Position numbers and translations under genes: made by a program. A model generated the notes under the pieces. The model ran no database searches and was not told the origin of the DNA. It was given only the letters and a program-made list of their open reading frames with translations. Shown here one piece after another: positions 55,104 to 63,404 of a stretch of DNA of 64,000 nt. Within the stretch, counting starts at the first letter, position 1. Each line of letters begins with the position of its first letter. Source of the DNA: Parabacteroides goldsteinii DSM 19448 = WAL 12034 (lineage in GTDB: Bacteria; Bacteroidota; Bacteroidia; Bacteroidales; Tannerellaceae); assembly GCF_000969835.1 (NCBI RefSeq), contig NZ_KQ033912.1, positions 1 to 64,000 on the forward strand, written 5' to 3'.

Positions 55104-55823
55104 ATGACAAATTTAAGTGTAAACATTAACAAGGTAGCAACCATTCGTAACGCACGCGGTGGTAATATGCCTGACATTTTAAAAGTCGCCCAGGATTGCG
55201 AAAATTTCGGCGCACAAGGAATTACAGTTCATCCCCGTCCGGATGAAAGACATATCAAATACAGTGATGTGTATGGATTGAAACCTCTGATCAGGACAGA
55301 ATTTAACATTGAAGGATATCCCTGTAACAATTTTATAGACCTGGTTCTGAAGGTTAAGCCGACACAGGTTACACTCGTGCCGGATGCTCCCGATGCCATC
55401 ACTTCGAATGCCGGATGGGATGTGAAAACACATTTCGACCAGTTGAGTGAATTGGTGGATACTTTCACTGCACAGGGAATCCGTACCTCTATTTTTGTAG
55501 GAACAGACCTTGCCAATATCGAACTGGCTGCAAAAACAGGAACAGACCGTATCGAACTTTACACAGAACCCTATGCAACCAATTATCCGGTTAACAAGGA
55601 AGAGGCTGTCACACCGTTCGTTGCCGCCGCCCAACTGGCTAAGAACCTGGGCATGGGTGTCAATGCGGGTCACGACCTGAGTCTGGAAAACCTGGCCTGG
55701 TTCAGTCAGAATATCCCCTGGCTGGAAGAAGTATCCATCGGCCATGCCCTGATCTGCGATGCTTTATATCACGGATTACAGGAAACAATCTCCCTATACA
55801 AAGCGTGTTTACAACAGAAATAA
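55104..55823 (+). CDS. pdxJ: Pyridoxine 5'-phosphate synthase
   Basis: This 239-residue TIM-barrel enzyme joins 1-deoxyxylulose 5-phosphate with 3-amino-2-oxopropyl phosphate to make pyridoxine 5'-phosphate. The signature start is [17 protein letters not shown], followed by HPRPDERHI (catalytic region) and the GHDLSLENL and EVSIGHAL segments at the C-terminal half. It is the first gene of an apparent run pdxJ-exbB-exbD-tonB-DJ-1, an arrangement common in Bacteroidetes. Confidence 0.95.
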   Translation: MTNLSVNINKVATIRNARGGNMPDILKVAQDCENFGAQGITVHPRPDERHIKYSDVYGLKPLIRTEFNIEGYPCNNFIDLVLKVKPTQVTLVPDAPDAITSNAGWDVKTHFDQLSELVDTFTAQGIRTSIFVGTDLANIELAAKTGTDRIELYTEPYATNYPVNKEEAVTPFVAAAQLAKNLGMGVNAGHDLSLENLAWFSQNIPWLEEVSIGHALICDALYHGLQETISLYKACLQQK

Positions 55824-55856
55824 CGAATTAATATTAACGAATAAGTATACAAACCT

Positions 55857-56567
55857 ATGAGTATTTTACTTTCCCTACAGGCAGTAGGGGCACAGACAGC
55901 AGAGCAGATGCCGGATCTGACGGCAGTAACAGTCCCCACTGAAGCAGAGATCAATGTGATAGACCTTGCATTCAAAGGAGGGTGGATCATGGTTGTACTA
56001 TTGCTGTTATCACTAATGGCAGGTTATATCTTTATCCAGCGTTTACTGGTCATCCGTCGCGCCGGTAAAGAAGACCAGAATTTCATGAACCGTATCAAAG
56101 ACTATATCCACGAAGGAAAAGTAGATTCGGCCCTCAACCTGTGCCGAAGCACCAACACTCCTTCCGCCCGTATGATCGAAAAGGGTATCACCCGCCTGGG
56201 CCGTCCGATGAACGACGTGCTTGTGGCTATCGAGAATGTAGGTAACCTGGAAATTGCAAAACTTGAAAAAGGATTCCCGCTGATCGCTACGACAGCCGCC
56301 GGAGCCCCGATGCTCGGTTTCCTCGGAACAGTAACCGGTATGGTACGTGCCTTCTTCGATATGGCTAATGCCGGAACAAACGTAGACGTATCCCTGCTTT
56401 CAGGCGGTATCTACGAAGCTCTTGTAACAACCGTAGGCGGCCTGGTTGTCGGTATCATCACTTTGTTTGCCTACAACTACCTCGTATCGCAGGTGGATAA
56501 CGTGGTGAACAAAATGGAAGCCCGCACCATGGAATTTATGGACTTATTGAACGAACCGGCTAATTAA
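55857..56567 (+). CDS. exbB: ExbB/TolQ-type proton channel protein
   Basis: A 236-residue membrane protein of the MotA/TolQ/ExbB family. Three helices are visible: near 38-60, 145-170 (ATTAAGAPMLGFLGTVTGMV) and 185-210. With ExbD it uses proton flow to energise TonB, which drives outer-membrane SusC-type receptors. It starts 33 bp after pdxJ. The first 40 residues are a periplasmic extension not seen in short ExbB proteins. Confidence 0.92.
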   Translation: MSILLSLQAVGAQTAEQMPDLTAVTVPTEAEINVIDLAFKGGWIMVVLLLLSLMAGYIFIQRLLVIRRAGKEDQNFMNRIKDYIHEGKVDSALNLCRSTNTPSARMIEKGITRLGRPMNDVLVAIENVGNLEIAKLEKGFPLIATTAAGAPMLGFLGTVTGMVRAFFDMANAGTNVDVSLLSGGIYEALVTTVGGLVVGIITLFAYNYLVSQVDNVVNKMEARTMEFMDLLNEPAN

Positions 56568-56575
56568 CAAAGCGA

Positions 56576-56986
56576 ATGGCACTAAAACGAAGAACAAAAG
56601 TAAACGAAGCCTTCAGCATGGCCTCTATGACCGACGTCATATTCCTGCTGTTGATCTTCTTTATGGTCACCTCTACGGTAGTCATTCCGAATGCCATCAA
56701 GGTAACATTGCCGCAAGCCAAGAAGCAGACGGCAGCCAAACCGCTTACGCGGGTTACCATCGATGCCAACCTGAACTACTACGTAGCCTTCGGTAACCAG
56801 CGGGAAACGCAGGTCACGTTTGACGAGATCACCCCGTTCCTGCAAGACAGTTATGCAAAAGAGCCCGAAATGTTCGTCGCCCTTTATGCTGACGAAACAG
56901 TTCCTTATAAAGAAATCGTAAAGATCCTGAACATAGCGAACGAAAACAAATTCAAGATGGTGCTCGCCACCCGTGCGCAGAAATAA
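56576..56986 (+). CDS. exbD: ExbD/TolR-type energy transducer
   Basis: A 136-residue protein with one membrane helix (about 17-38, MTDVIFLLLIFFMVTSTVV) carrying the conserved Asp for proton transfer (TDVIF), and a periplasmic domain (about 60-136). It partners ExbB, 9 bp upstream, and TonB, 6 bp downstream. Confidence 0.92.
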   Translation: MALKRRTKVNEAFSMASMTDVIFLLLIFFMVTSTVVIPNAIKVTLPQAKKQTAAKPLTRVTIDANLNYYVAFGNQRETQVTFDEITPFLQDSYAKEPEMFVALYADETVPYKEIVKILNIANENKFKMVLATRAQK

Positions 56987-56991
56987 CAGAT

Positions 56992-57828
56992 ATGAAATTC
57001 AACAAAGATGACATATACAGTATAGCCGGTTCAGTCGCTTTCCACCTGGCGATCTTTCTGATCCTGTTGTTCACGGTACTACGGACGGAGATTCCGGAAG
57101 AAGACGGGGGTGTCCTTGTCAATTTCGGAAACGTCAATTCCGCAGCCGGTACCTTCGAACCCAAATATACGGGACAGGAACTGCCACAGGAAACGACCAC
57201 GCCTCCCCCTCCACCTACTCCGCCGGTAGAGACACCGAAGGAGGAAGTCATTACGCAGGACATCGAAGAAAGTGTTGCCATGGCTGATGCCAAGAAGAAG
57301 GAAGAGCAAAAAAAGAAAGAAGAAGAGCGTAAACGGAAAGAGGAAGAAGAACGTCGCAAACGCGAAGAGGCTGAAAAGAAACGTCTGGAAGAAGAACGTC
57401 GCAAGAAGGAACAGGCCATCAGCAACCGTGTTGCCGGAGCATTCGGTATCGGTGGTGCAGAAGGTAACAGCCAGGGCGATGCAGAAACCGGAACAGGTAA
57501 CCAGGGAAGTCCGTTCGGCAACTCCGACCACGGAGCCAACGAAGGCGTAGGCGGTTACGGTTCGTTCAACCTGAACGGCCGTTCCATCGGAGCCGGAGGC
57601 CTGCCCCGTCCCGCTTATACCATCCAGGAAGAAGGCAAGATCGTGATCAACATCACGGTAGACCCGAAAGGGAATGTGATATTTGCAGAAATAGGAAGAG
57701 GTACCAACATCGACAACGCCTCCATGCGTAAAAGCGCACTGGATGCAGCCAAACGGGCTAAGTTCAACAGCATCAGCGGAGCGAACAACCAGAGTGGTAC
57801 GATCACCTATGTGTATAAACTAAAATAA
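56992..57828 (+). CDS. TonB-like energy transducer with long charged linker
   Basis: A 278-residue protein with one N-terminal membrane helix (about 9-31), a Pro-rich stretch (TPPPPPTPP, about 63-75), a strongly charged Glu/Lys/Arg coiled coil (about 100-142) and a C-terminal TonB-type domain (about 210-278, IVINITVDPKGNVIFAEIG and NASMRKSALDAAKRAKF). It transmits ExbBD energy to outer-membrane receptors. The long helix resembles TolA, so a TolA-type role is also possible. Confidence 0.87.
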   Translation: MKFNKDDIYSIAGSVAFHLAIFLILLFTVLRTEIPEEDGGVLVNFGNVNSAAGTFEPKYTGQELPQETTTPPPPPTPPVETPKEEVITQDIEESVAMADAKKKEEQKKKEEERKRKEEEERRKREEAEKKRLEEERRKKEQAISNRVAGAFGIGGAEGNSQGDAETGTGNQGSPFGNSDHGANEGVGGYGSFNLNGRSIGAGGLPRPAYTIQEEGKIVINITVDPKGNVIFAEIGRGTNIDNASMRKSALDAAKRAKFNSISGANNQSGTITYVYKLK

Positions 57829-57838
57829 AGGAAGTAAT

Positions 57839-58384
57839 ATGAAGAAAGCAATTGTATTTTTAGCCAACGGTTTCGAAGAAATGGAAGCCCTGGGTACAGT
57901 CGATATCCTGCGCCGCGGAGGTATTGAAGTGACAACTGTTTCCATCACAGCCAACCCTGTCGTAACGGGAGCACATAATGTTCCGGTTACTGCCGATACT
58001 ACTCTGGAGAAGGTAAACCTGACAGATGCCGATGCTTTGGTCCTCCCTGGAGGCATGCCCGGTGCATCCAACCTGAACGATTCAGAAGCGGTAAAGGAAG
58101 CCTTGCTGCAACAATACCGCGACAATAAAATCGTTGCCGCTATCTGTGCTGCTCCGATGGTCTTAGGCGGACTAGGCTTACTGAAAGGTCGCAACGCCAC
58201 TTGTTATCCCGGCTTCGAACCGAAACTGATCGGTGCCAACGTTACCGGCGAAGCAGTAGAAGTATCCGACAACATAATAACCGGAAAAGGTCCGGGACTG
58301 GTCATAAACTTCGGTCTTGCCCTGGTAGCCGCCATCAAAAATGAAGCGGTGGCAGAAGAAGTGGCAGCTGGATTGCTTGTTTAA
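57839..58384 (+). CDS. DJ-1/PfpI family protein
   Basis: A 181-residue protein of the DJ-1/YajL group. The nucleophilic Cys lies in AAICAAPMVLGG (about residue 101), the supporting Glu in NGFEEMEAL (about 15), and LVLPGGMPGA is the family loop. Members act as deglycase- or chaperone-like stress proteins. The exact reaction is debated. It starts 10 bp after the TonB gene and ends the operon. Confidence 0.9.
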   Translation: MKKAIVFLANGFEEMEALGTVDILRRGGIEVTTVSITANPVVTGAHNVPVTADTTLEKVNLTDADALVLPGGMPGASNLNDSEAVKEALLQQYRDNKIVAAICAAPMVLGGLGLLKGRNATCYPGFEPKLIGANVTGEAVEVSDNIITGKGPGLVINFGLALVAAIKNEAVAEEVAAGLLV

Positions 58385-58405
58385 TCATCTGAAATAATAT
58401 TTAAG

Positions 58406-58441
58406 AGCCGTGATATAACCTGATAATATCACGGCTTTTTT
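58406..58441 (+). terminator. Terminator after the DJ-1 gene
   Basis: A perfect 11-bp stem (58406-58416 with 58426-58436, AGCCGTGATAT) with a 9-nt loop runs straight into six T. It ends the pdxJ-DJ-1 run. Confidence 0.93.
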
Positions 58442-58442
58442 G

Positions 58443-58450
58443 TATGTTTG
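58443..58450 (+). promoter_or_regulatory. EamA gene promoter, -7 box
   Basis: TATGTTTG at 58443-58450 begins two bases after the terminator's T tract and 34 bp before the start codon. It shows that the ATG inside it (58444) is not the start. Confidence 0.65.
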
Positions 58451-58476
58451 CAGCCGTTTTAGCAAAAGGTAAAAAG

Positions 58477-59391
58477 ATGAACAGTAACATAAAAGGATTT
58501 GTATACGGCATTGCCACTTCCGCTACTTTCGGTTTGATCCCGTTATTCACCCTGCCGCTGATGGCAAAGGGGATGCAGTTTGATTCGATCCTTTTCTACC
58601 GTTTTCTGTTTGCCTCGATAGCACTGGTGGGTATTATGGCTAGTAAAAAGGAATCCCTGCGTATCGACAAAAAAGATATACCGGTGTTAGTCCTGCTGGG
58701 GTTCTTTTACACGGCTTCGGCCATGTTTCTTTTCTGGGGATATAATTTCATGTCGGCAGGGATAGCCACGACATTACATTTCACCTATCCGATATTCGTT
58801 ACACTTATCATGTTATTGTTCTTCCGCGAAAAAACATCGTGGGTAACGTTGTTGGCTATTGGGCTGGCAATCTGCGGGGTTGCTCGTCTGTCGATCAATG
58901 AAGGAGAGATGAAGCTAAGTGTACTGGGCGTATTTATCGTACTCCTGTCTGCTGTCGGATATGCGCTTTATATTACTACCGTCAACAAATCGAGAGTGCA
59001 TACAATGACAGGCAGAAAACTGACATTCTATGTATTCATTGTCAGCACCATCCTGTTTTCCATTAAGGCAAGCACCAACGAAGGGATACAGCCGATCCCC
59101 GACACGATGTCGCTAGTCAACCTGATACTTCTGGCTATTGTCCCGACAGTCATTTCAAATATCACCCTGGTACTGGCTGTTCATAATATCGGTGGTACGC
59201 TGACTGCCGTATTGGGAGCTATGGAACCCGTTACCGCTGTCTTCGTAGGTGTACTCGTCTTCGGCGAACCGTTCACATTCAATCTGGCCATCGGCATCCT
59301 CCTTATTATCATCGCCGTCACCATGATCATCCTCTCCAAAAGCATACAAAAAGCCCTACGGGGACTCCGCAGGGCTTTGTTTCATTTATAA
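58477..59391 (+). CDS. EamA/DMT family transporter
   Basis: A 304-residue membrane protein with ten helices in two EamA repeats (first ending near 150, second starting LGVFIVLLSAVGYALYITTV). Members move metabolites or drugs. The substrate is unknown. The ATG at 58477 (MNSNIKGFVYG) is chosen since the promoter covers the earlier ATG. The end of the gene contains a hairpin that may terminate transcription. Confidence 0.87.
   Translation: MNSNIKGFVYGIATSATFGLIPLFTLPLMAKGMQFDSILFYRFLFASIALVGIMASKKESLRIDKKDIPVLVLLGFFYTASAMFLFWGYNFMSAGIATTLHFTYPIFVTLIMLLFFREKTSWVTLLAIGLAICGVARLSINEGEMKLSVLGVFIVLLSAVGYALYITTVNKSRVHTMTGRKLTFYVFIVSTILFSIKASTNEGIQPIPDTMSLVNLILLAIVPTVISNITLVLAVHNIGGTLTAVLGAMEPVTAVFVGVLVFGEPFTFNLAIGILLIIIAVTMIILSKSIQKALRGLRRALFHL
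59351..59382 (+). terminator. Hairpin inside the EamA 3' end
   Basis: AAGCCCT (59351-59357) pairs with AGGGCTT (59371-59377), with a nested CGG/CCG inside, followed by a TTTGTTTC tail. It overlaps the last 14 codons of the EamA gene. Confidence 0.6.
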
Positions 59392-59432
59392 GAATATTCT
59401 CGAATAAAGAAATACGACACAGTATATTTCCG

Positions 59433-60332
59433 CTATAATCCTGTCGTTAACGAGATTAACAGAAGCGATAACAGCAGGGTGAAGAGAAAGACATTGCGGG
59501 CGGTATGACCCAGGGTCTTATTGAGTTCGCGTCCTTCAAAACGGTAAAGTTGCCGCCAGGTCGCATAAAAGAGGGCAAAAAAGGCGGCGAACAGGAACTG
59601 TATCCACCAAGGTGCGTCCAGCATCAGGGGCATAGCCAGCAAAAGCGCCACTACCCCGTTCAACAGGTAGAATATCCGGCCGAAACCGCGCCCGAAAAGG
59701 ACGATGGTGGTCCGCTTATGCGATGCCTTGTCCTGCACATAATCACGATAATTGTTCACGACAAGGATATTTGTGGAAAGCAATCCGACCGATACGGACA
59801 GCAGAAATGATAACAGGGAAAAGGACAGCGCCTGTATATAATAGGTGAAGCATACCGGGATGATCCCGTAAAACAGAACCACGCAGACATCGCCCAGACC
59901 GTTATAGGCCAGCGGAAAAGGCCCAGCGGAGTATGCCAACACACAAAGGGCGATGGCAATACCGACGGGTATCAACTCCCACCCGGCATAAAACAGCAGC
60001 ATACATCCGCAGAAACACGACAGGCCCAAGGTGAGAAAAGTGGCTTTCAGCATGGCTTTCGGAGTGATCCATCCCTGAGCGACGGCACGCTCGGGCCCTA
60101 AGCGGTCTTCCCGGTCGGCTCCCTTTTTAAAATCAAAATAATCGTTGGCAAAGTTACTGGCTATCTGTGCCAGCAAAGCTACTCCAAAACACAAAAGGGC
60201 CGGTACGAACCGGAATACTCCCTCGCACCAGGCTAAAACACATGCCAGCAGCACAGGACTTAACGATGCCGGCAGCGTTTTCGGGCGCGCGGCCTCCACC
60301 CATGATTTAAAAAGGCTCTTCTCTCTTTCCAT
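59433..60332 (-). CDS. menA: 1,4-dihydroxy-2-naphthoate polyprenyltransferase
   Basis: A 299-residue UbiA-family membrane enzyme that attaches the polyprenyl chain to dihydroxynaphthoate in menaquinone synthesis. The two Asp-rich Mg2+-binding motifs are NDYFDFKKGADREDR and NNYRDYVQDKASHKRT, and eight to nine helices are visible. ATG 60332 (MEREKSLFKSW) is preferred over a start 48 bp upstream, since the first conserved block follows directly. It is convergent with the EamA gene. Confidence 0.92.
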   Translation of the reverse strand: MEREKSLFKSWVEAARPKTLPASLSPVLLACVLAWCEGVFRFVPALLCFGVALLAQIASNFANDYFDFKKGADREDRLGPERAVAQGWITPKAMLKATFLTLGLSCFCGCMLLFYAGWELIPVGIAIALCVLAYSAGPFPLAYNGLGDVCVVLFYGIIPVCFTYYIQALSFSLLSFLLSVSVGLLSTNILVVNNYRDYVQDKASHKRTTIVLFGRGFGRIFYLLNGVVALLLAMPLMLDAPWWIQFLFAAFFALFYATWRQLYRFEGRELNKTLGHTARNVFLFTLLLSLLLISLTTGL

Positions 60333-60383
60333 CTTTCCTCGTTCACTTTTAACGGACAAAAGTATAAACAAAAACCACAATGA

Positions 60384-60416
60384 TTTGTTTTTTTAATAGG
60401 AATTCGTATATCTTTG
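60384..60416 (+). promoter_or_regulatory. Promoter of the 132-residue protein gene
   Basis: TTTG at 60384-60387, 21 bp, then TATCTTTG at 60409-60416. The start codon at 60421 lies only 5 bp after the box, so the mRNA is effectively leaderless. Confidence 0.7.
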
Positions 60417-60420
60417 CAGC

Positions 60421-60819
60421 ATGAAAAATTTTCTGTTCATATTGACTCTGCTTTTCGGCATGTTGCTTTTTTCTCCCCAGGAGGAGGTTGAAAGCGACAA
60501 CATCGCTGTGGCTCAAAAAGAGGCAGTCATGAAAGAAAAAGGTTCTGCGGATGTACAATATTACCTGAACGTATTAAGCACCGACCTGAAAGAAAGCAAA
60601 GGTCTGACTGCACGCAGAACGGTTCAATCGACTAATAATACATTTCATTTGCGCACGCTGAAAATAGCGGAAAAAGTACTTCAGGATATCCGCCTGAAGG
60701 AGATGAATGCACAACGGAAAGTGCTGGAAAATGTATCAGAATGTCAAACCATAAATCTGTCTACCCTTCTTTGCCGCATGGGGGAACATGTGTTTGCTCT
60801 GCGGAAACTCATTATTTAG
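60421..60819 (+). CDS. Hypothetical secreted protein, 132 residues
   Basis: Not recognised. The first 18 residues (MKNFLFILTLLFGMLLFS) look like a signal peptide. The remainder is charged and helical (residues 40-120) and contains TARRTVQSTNNTFHLRTLK. The start at 60421 is only 5 bp past the -7 box, so either translation is leaderless or it begins at a later Met (residue 14), which would lose the signal. The stop codon lies within the left arm of the inverted-repeat element at 60815. Confidence 0.55.
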   Translation: MKNFLFILTLLFGMLLFSPQEEVESDNIAVAQKEAVMKEKGSADVQYYLNVLSTDLKESKGLTARRTVQSTNNTFHLRTLKIAEKVLQDIRLKEMNAQRKVLENVSECQTINLSTLLCRMGEHVFALRKLII

Positions 60820-60993
60820 TAATTGATAATTACTTTTGGCTTGATCCAAAAGTAATCAAAAGATCAAGGCTACACCGGCTTCGCTGAGGCCTTGTCAAGA
60901 ACGCCATGCGTTCTCTTCGGATTGCCGACACTGCCTGTCACATTGATAAGTAAGGCTTCGAAACAATCCGGTCATTAATTATTAATTACTAAA
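60815..60993. repeat. 179-bp inverted-repeat-flanked element
   Basis: Arms 60815-60831 and 60977-60993 are inverted with one mismatch (TTTAGTAATT then ATAATT). Inside are a perfect 11-bp hairpin ATTACTTTTGG (60829-60839/60846-60856) and a GAACGC-CAT-GCGTTC palindrome (about 60899-60913). Part of the interior (AAAAGATCAAG...ACCGGCT) recurs in altered form at 45443-45470, beside the exporter operon. It looks like a small non-coding mobile element. Confidence 0.65.
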
Positions 60994-61004
60994 AATGAAA
61001 TATT

Positions 61005-61217
61005 ATGTCTACTAAAAAATCAAATAAAACACGTATTTATGTTTCTGTTATTATAACTGTTGTTGGTTGCGTACTAGCTTGTAGTTCTATCATTCCTAAC
61101 GATTACCTGAAGTTATTGGTGGTAATGGGTGCTCTGGGATATGGATTATATGGCATCATGAAAGGTTTGAGCAATACCGGCTCTGCTGAAGAAACTGCTA
61201 TCGAAGAAAAAGAATAA
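61005..61217 (+). CDS. Small membrane protein, 70 residues
   Basis: A protein with two predicted membrane helices (about 12-30 and 35-53, IYVSVIITVVGCVLACSSI), a basic start and an acidic end (EETAIEEKE). No family is recognised. It is followed 41 bp later by a second small membrane protein of similar size, so the two probably work as a pair. Confidence 0.6.
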   Translation: MSTKKSNKTRIYVSVIITVVGCVLACSSIIPNDYLKLLVVMGALGYGLYGIMKGLSNTGSAEETAIEEKE

Positions 61218-61257
61218 GCATGTTTGAACAAAAGTAACCATTAAAAAGTTTAATAAA

Positions 61258-61464
61258 ATGAAGATAAATAAAGATTTGGTAGATGCCGTCATGATGGTGT
61301 CGTTTATCATTTTGGTGTTGATCGGTACAACCGATTTTGAAAACGCTATCACAAAAGATGTAACAATGGGAGCATTAGGGCTGGTAACAGTCGCCATGGT
61401 CATACTCCGTGGCATACAACTGAGACAGGCAGCCAAAGAGCCTAAGGAAGAATACGAATATTAA
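61258..61464 (+). CDS. Small membrane protein, 68 residues
   Basis: Two predicted membrane helices (about 9-25 and 36-52, GALGLVTVAMVILRGIQLR) with a charged end (EPKEEYEY). The size, helix layout and charged tail match the preceding gene, but the sequence differs. A shared G-A-L-G motif lies at the start of the second helix in both. The function is unknown. Confidence 0.6.
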   Translation: MKINKDLVDAVMMVSFIILVLIGTTDFENAITKDVTMGALGLVTVAMVILRGIQLRQAAKEPKEEYEY

Positions 61465-61511
61465 ATCACTAATACGAATATTCCTAACAACCCTAACTGA
61501 AATGTCTAGTT

Positions 61512-61627
61512 GCTTCCTGCTGTTATTCCGGAGCGATCCGGGGTTATCCGAGGTGCGTTTTTCTGCCTAAAAAATAACTTGCTGTTTACTTGGTTACGGT
61601 GGCAACATCCACCGGACAACAGGAAGC
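61512..61627. repeat. 116-bp inverted repeat before the antiporter gene
   Basis: GCTTCCTG...TCCGG (61512-61531) pairs with CCGGACAACAGGAAGC (61612-61627) with a small bulge. A second hairpin CGGTGG/CCACCG lies at 61597-61614. There is no T tract. It could be a regulatory structure or a small element. Confidence 0.45.
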
Positions 61628-61651
61628 CGGACATTGTAATAAAAAGATTAG

Positions 61652-61659
61652 TAAATTTG
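61652..61659 (+). promoter_or_regulatory. Antiporter promoter, -7 box
   Basis: TAAATTTG at 61652-61659 ends 5 bp before ATG 61665. It fixes that start and implies a leaderless mRNA. Confidence 0.6.
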
Positions 61660-61664
61660 CGACC

Positions 61665-62612
61665 ATGATAACAAGCGTAACATTATTAGTTCTTTCGCTG
61701 TTTGCTCTCTACATCGGAGCAGGCTGGCTGGTAAAGGGTAGTACGGAGATAGCCCTGAAAGCAAAGATATCAAACCTGGTGATCGGTCTTACGATCGTTG
61801 CATTCGGTACCAGTGCCCCGGAATTGGTGGTCAGCCTGAATGCGTCCTTATCCGGGCAGGGCGATATAGCCGTGGGGAACATTATCGGTTCCAATATTTT
61901 CAATATCGCCACCATTCTCGGTATATCCGCCGCCATCCAACCGCTACAGGCCAAACGCCAGCTTACCCGCCTGGATATTCCCATACTGATCGCCGCTACC
62001 GCCGTCTTCACGCTCCTGTTCTGGAACGGGGTACTCGGAAGGCTGGAAGGTTGTTTCTTTTTAGCGGGCATCATTATTTATACGGTTTTCAGCCTGTACT
62101 ATTCACGCAAACATGAAAAGAAAGTGGAAGAACAGATCGGGGAGTTGGAGAAACAACCTGAACCCTGGTATAAAGATGTCCTGTATATCGTGGGCGGCCT
62201 GGTGATCCTGATCTTCGCCTCCAACCTGCTGGTCAACAATGCCGTATCCATCGCCCAGGAACTGGGTGTCAGCGAAGCGGTCATCGGACTGACTATCGTT
62301 GCCGCCGGAACAAGCCTGCCGGAACTGGCCACCTCGGTCGTGTCGGCCCTCAAAAAGAATCCCGATATTGCGATCGGAAATATTGTCGGTTCCAACCTGT
62401 TCAATATCCTGGCTATAGCGGGAACCAGTTCTGTGGTAAGTCCGATCGCTGCCAAAAACGTCAATTACGTCGACCTGCTGGTTATGCTGGGATTAACCCT
62501 GCTCCTGCTTCCACTGGTGAAAAGCGGACAAAAGATTTCACGTGCCGAAGGGTGGGCGCTTATACTTGTGTATTTATGCTACCTGGCATGGCTGCTCAGA
62601 GATCTGATCTAA
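61665..62612 (+). CDS. CaCA-family Ca2+/Na+ antiporter (YrbG-like)
   Basis: A 315-residue membrane protein with ten helices. The two alpha-repeats of the family are clear: GTSAPELVVSLNASLSG with GNIIGSNIFNIATILG (about 45-85), and GTSLPELATSVVSALKK with GNIVGSNLFNILAIAG (about 205-255). It exchanges Ca2+ for Na+ or H+. ATG 61665 (MITSVTLLVLSLF) is chosen from the promoter position and because the upstream frame is not membrane-like. Confidence 0.92.
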   Translation: MITSVTLLVLSLFALYIGAGWLVKGSTEIALKAKISNLVIGLTIVAFGTSAPELVVSLNASLSGQGDIAVGNIIGSNIFNIATILGISAAIQPLQAKRQLTRLDIPILIAATAVFTLLFWNGVLGRLEGCFFLAGIIIYTVFSLYYSRKHEKKVEEQIGELEKQPEPWYKDVLYIVGGLVILIFASNLLVNNAVSIAQELGVSEAVIGLTIVAAGTSLPELATSVVSALKKNPDIAIGNIVGSNLFNILAIAGTSSVVSPIAAKNVNYVDLLVMLGLTLLLLPLVKSGQKISRAEGWALILVYLCYLAWLLRDLI

Positions 62613-62654
62613 TCGTGTAAAAGCAGGGCTTTTTTGAAGGTCTTGCTTTTTTTA

Positions 62655-62662
62655 TACCTTTG
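62655..62662 (+). promoter_or_regulatory. DUF5020 gene promoter, -7 box
   Basis: TACCTTTG at 62655-62662 lies 30 bp before the start codon. It follows a hairpin with T tract (about 62619-62653) that probably ends the antiporter transcript. Confidence 0.6.
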
Positions 62663-62692
62663 TGGCTTCCATACATATTTTAAACGATCAGA

Positions 62693-63394
62693 ATGAGAAA
62701 GTTTTTTACCCTAGCAGTCCTATTACTTGCCGTTTTCTGTGGGAAAGCGCAAAACGTTCAGTTACATTATGATTTCGGAGGCGCCTTGTACGACAAGGAC
62801 CTGGACGGGCGTCCGGCACTGACCTCCACTGTGGAAATGTTCAAACCGGATAAATGGGGAAGCACCTATTTTTTCGTGGATATGGACTACAAGAGCAGCG
62901 GGGTCGCTTCGGCTTACTGGGAGATTGCCCGCGAACTGAGTTTCTGGCAACCGCCTTTTTCCATCCACGTAGAGTATAACGGCGGACTGATGAAGGGAGC
63001 CTCCTACAACAATGCTTACCTGGGCGGTGCCACCTATACCTATAACAGCAAAGATTTCAGCAGGGGAATCACTTTCACCGCCATGTACAAATATATCCAG
63101 AAGCATAAAACACCCAATAATTTCCAGCTGACAACCACCTGGTATCTTCATTTTGCCAAGAACGGCTTGTGTACTTTCAGTGGCTTTGCCGACTGGTGGC
63201 GGGAAAAGAACGACCACGGGAACTTTATTTTCCTCTCCGAACCGCAGATATGGGTAAACCTGAACAAGATAAAAGGCGTAGACGAGAAATTTAAACTGAG
63301 TGTGGGCAGTGAAGTGGAGTTAAGCCATAACTTCGGAGGACGGAACGGCTTCTATACTATTCCGACACTTGCTGTAAAATGGACATTCGATTAA
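62693..63394 (+). CDS. DUF5020 family outer-membrane protein
   Basis: A 233-residue protein with signal peptide (about 1-19, ending GKAQ). The rest has alternating aromatic-rich beta strands (LHYDFGGALYDKDLDGRPAL and YYKY-like repeats) and ends in a strand with Phe near the C-terminus (LAVKWTFD), as beta-barrel outer-membrane proteins do. It resembles DUF5020, distantly related to Tsx-like nucleoside channels. The next gene is a nucleobase permease, which fits uptake of purines (inference). Confidence 0.85.
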   Translation: MRKFFTLAVLLLAVFCGKAQNVQLHYDFGGALYDKDLDGRPALTSTVEMFKPDKWGSTYFFVDMDYKSSGVASAYWEIARELSFWQPPFSIHVEYNGGLMKGASYNNAYLGGATYTYNSKDFSRGITFTAMYKYIQKHKTPNNFQLTTTWYLHFAKNGLCTFSGFADWWREKNDHGNFIFLSEPQIWVNLNKIKGVDEKFKLSVGSEVELSHNFGGRNGFYTIPTLAVKWTFD

Positions 63395-63404
63395 ATAAAC
63401 CGGC

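Noticed and set aside
55019..55177. A longer N-terminus of the CBS protein
   Set aside because: It overlaps pdxJ and its promoter on the opposite strand. The family begins at MLVKDF.
56952..57539. Long Ser/Phe-rich frames opposite the TonB gene
   Set aside because: They are shadows of the charged Glu/Lys/Arg linker, giving Phe and Ser runs on the other strand.
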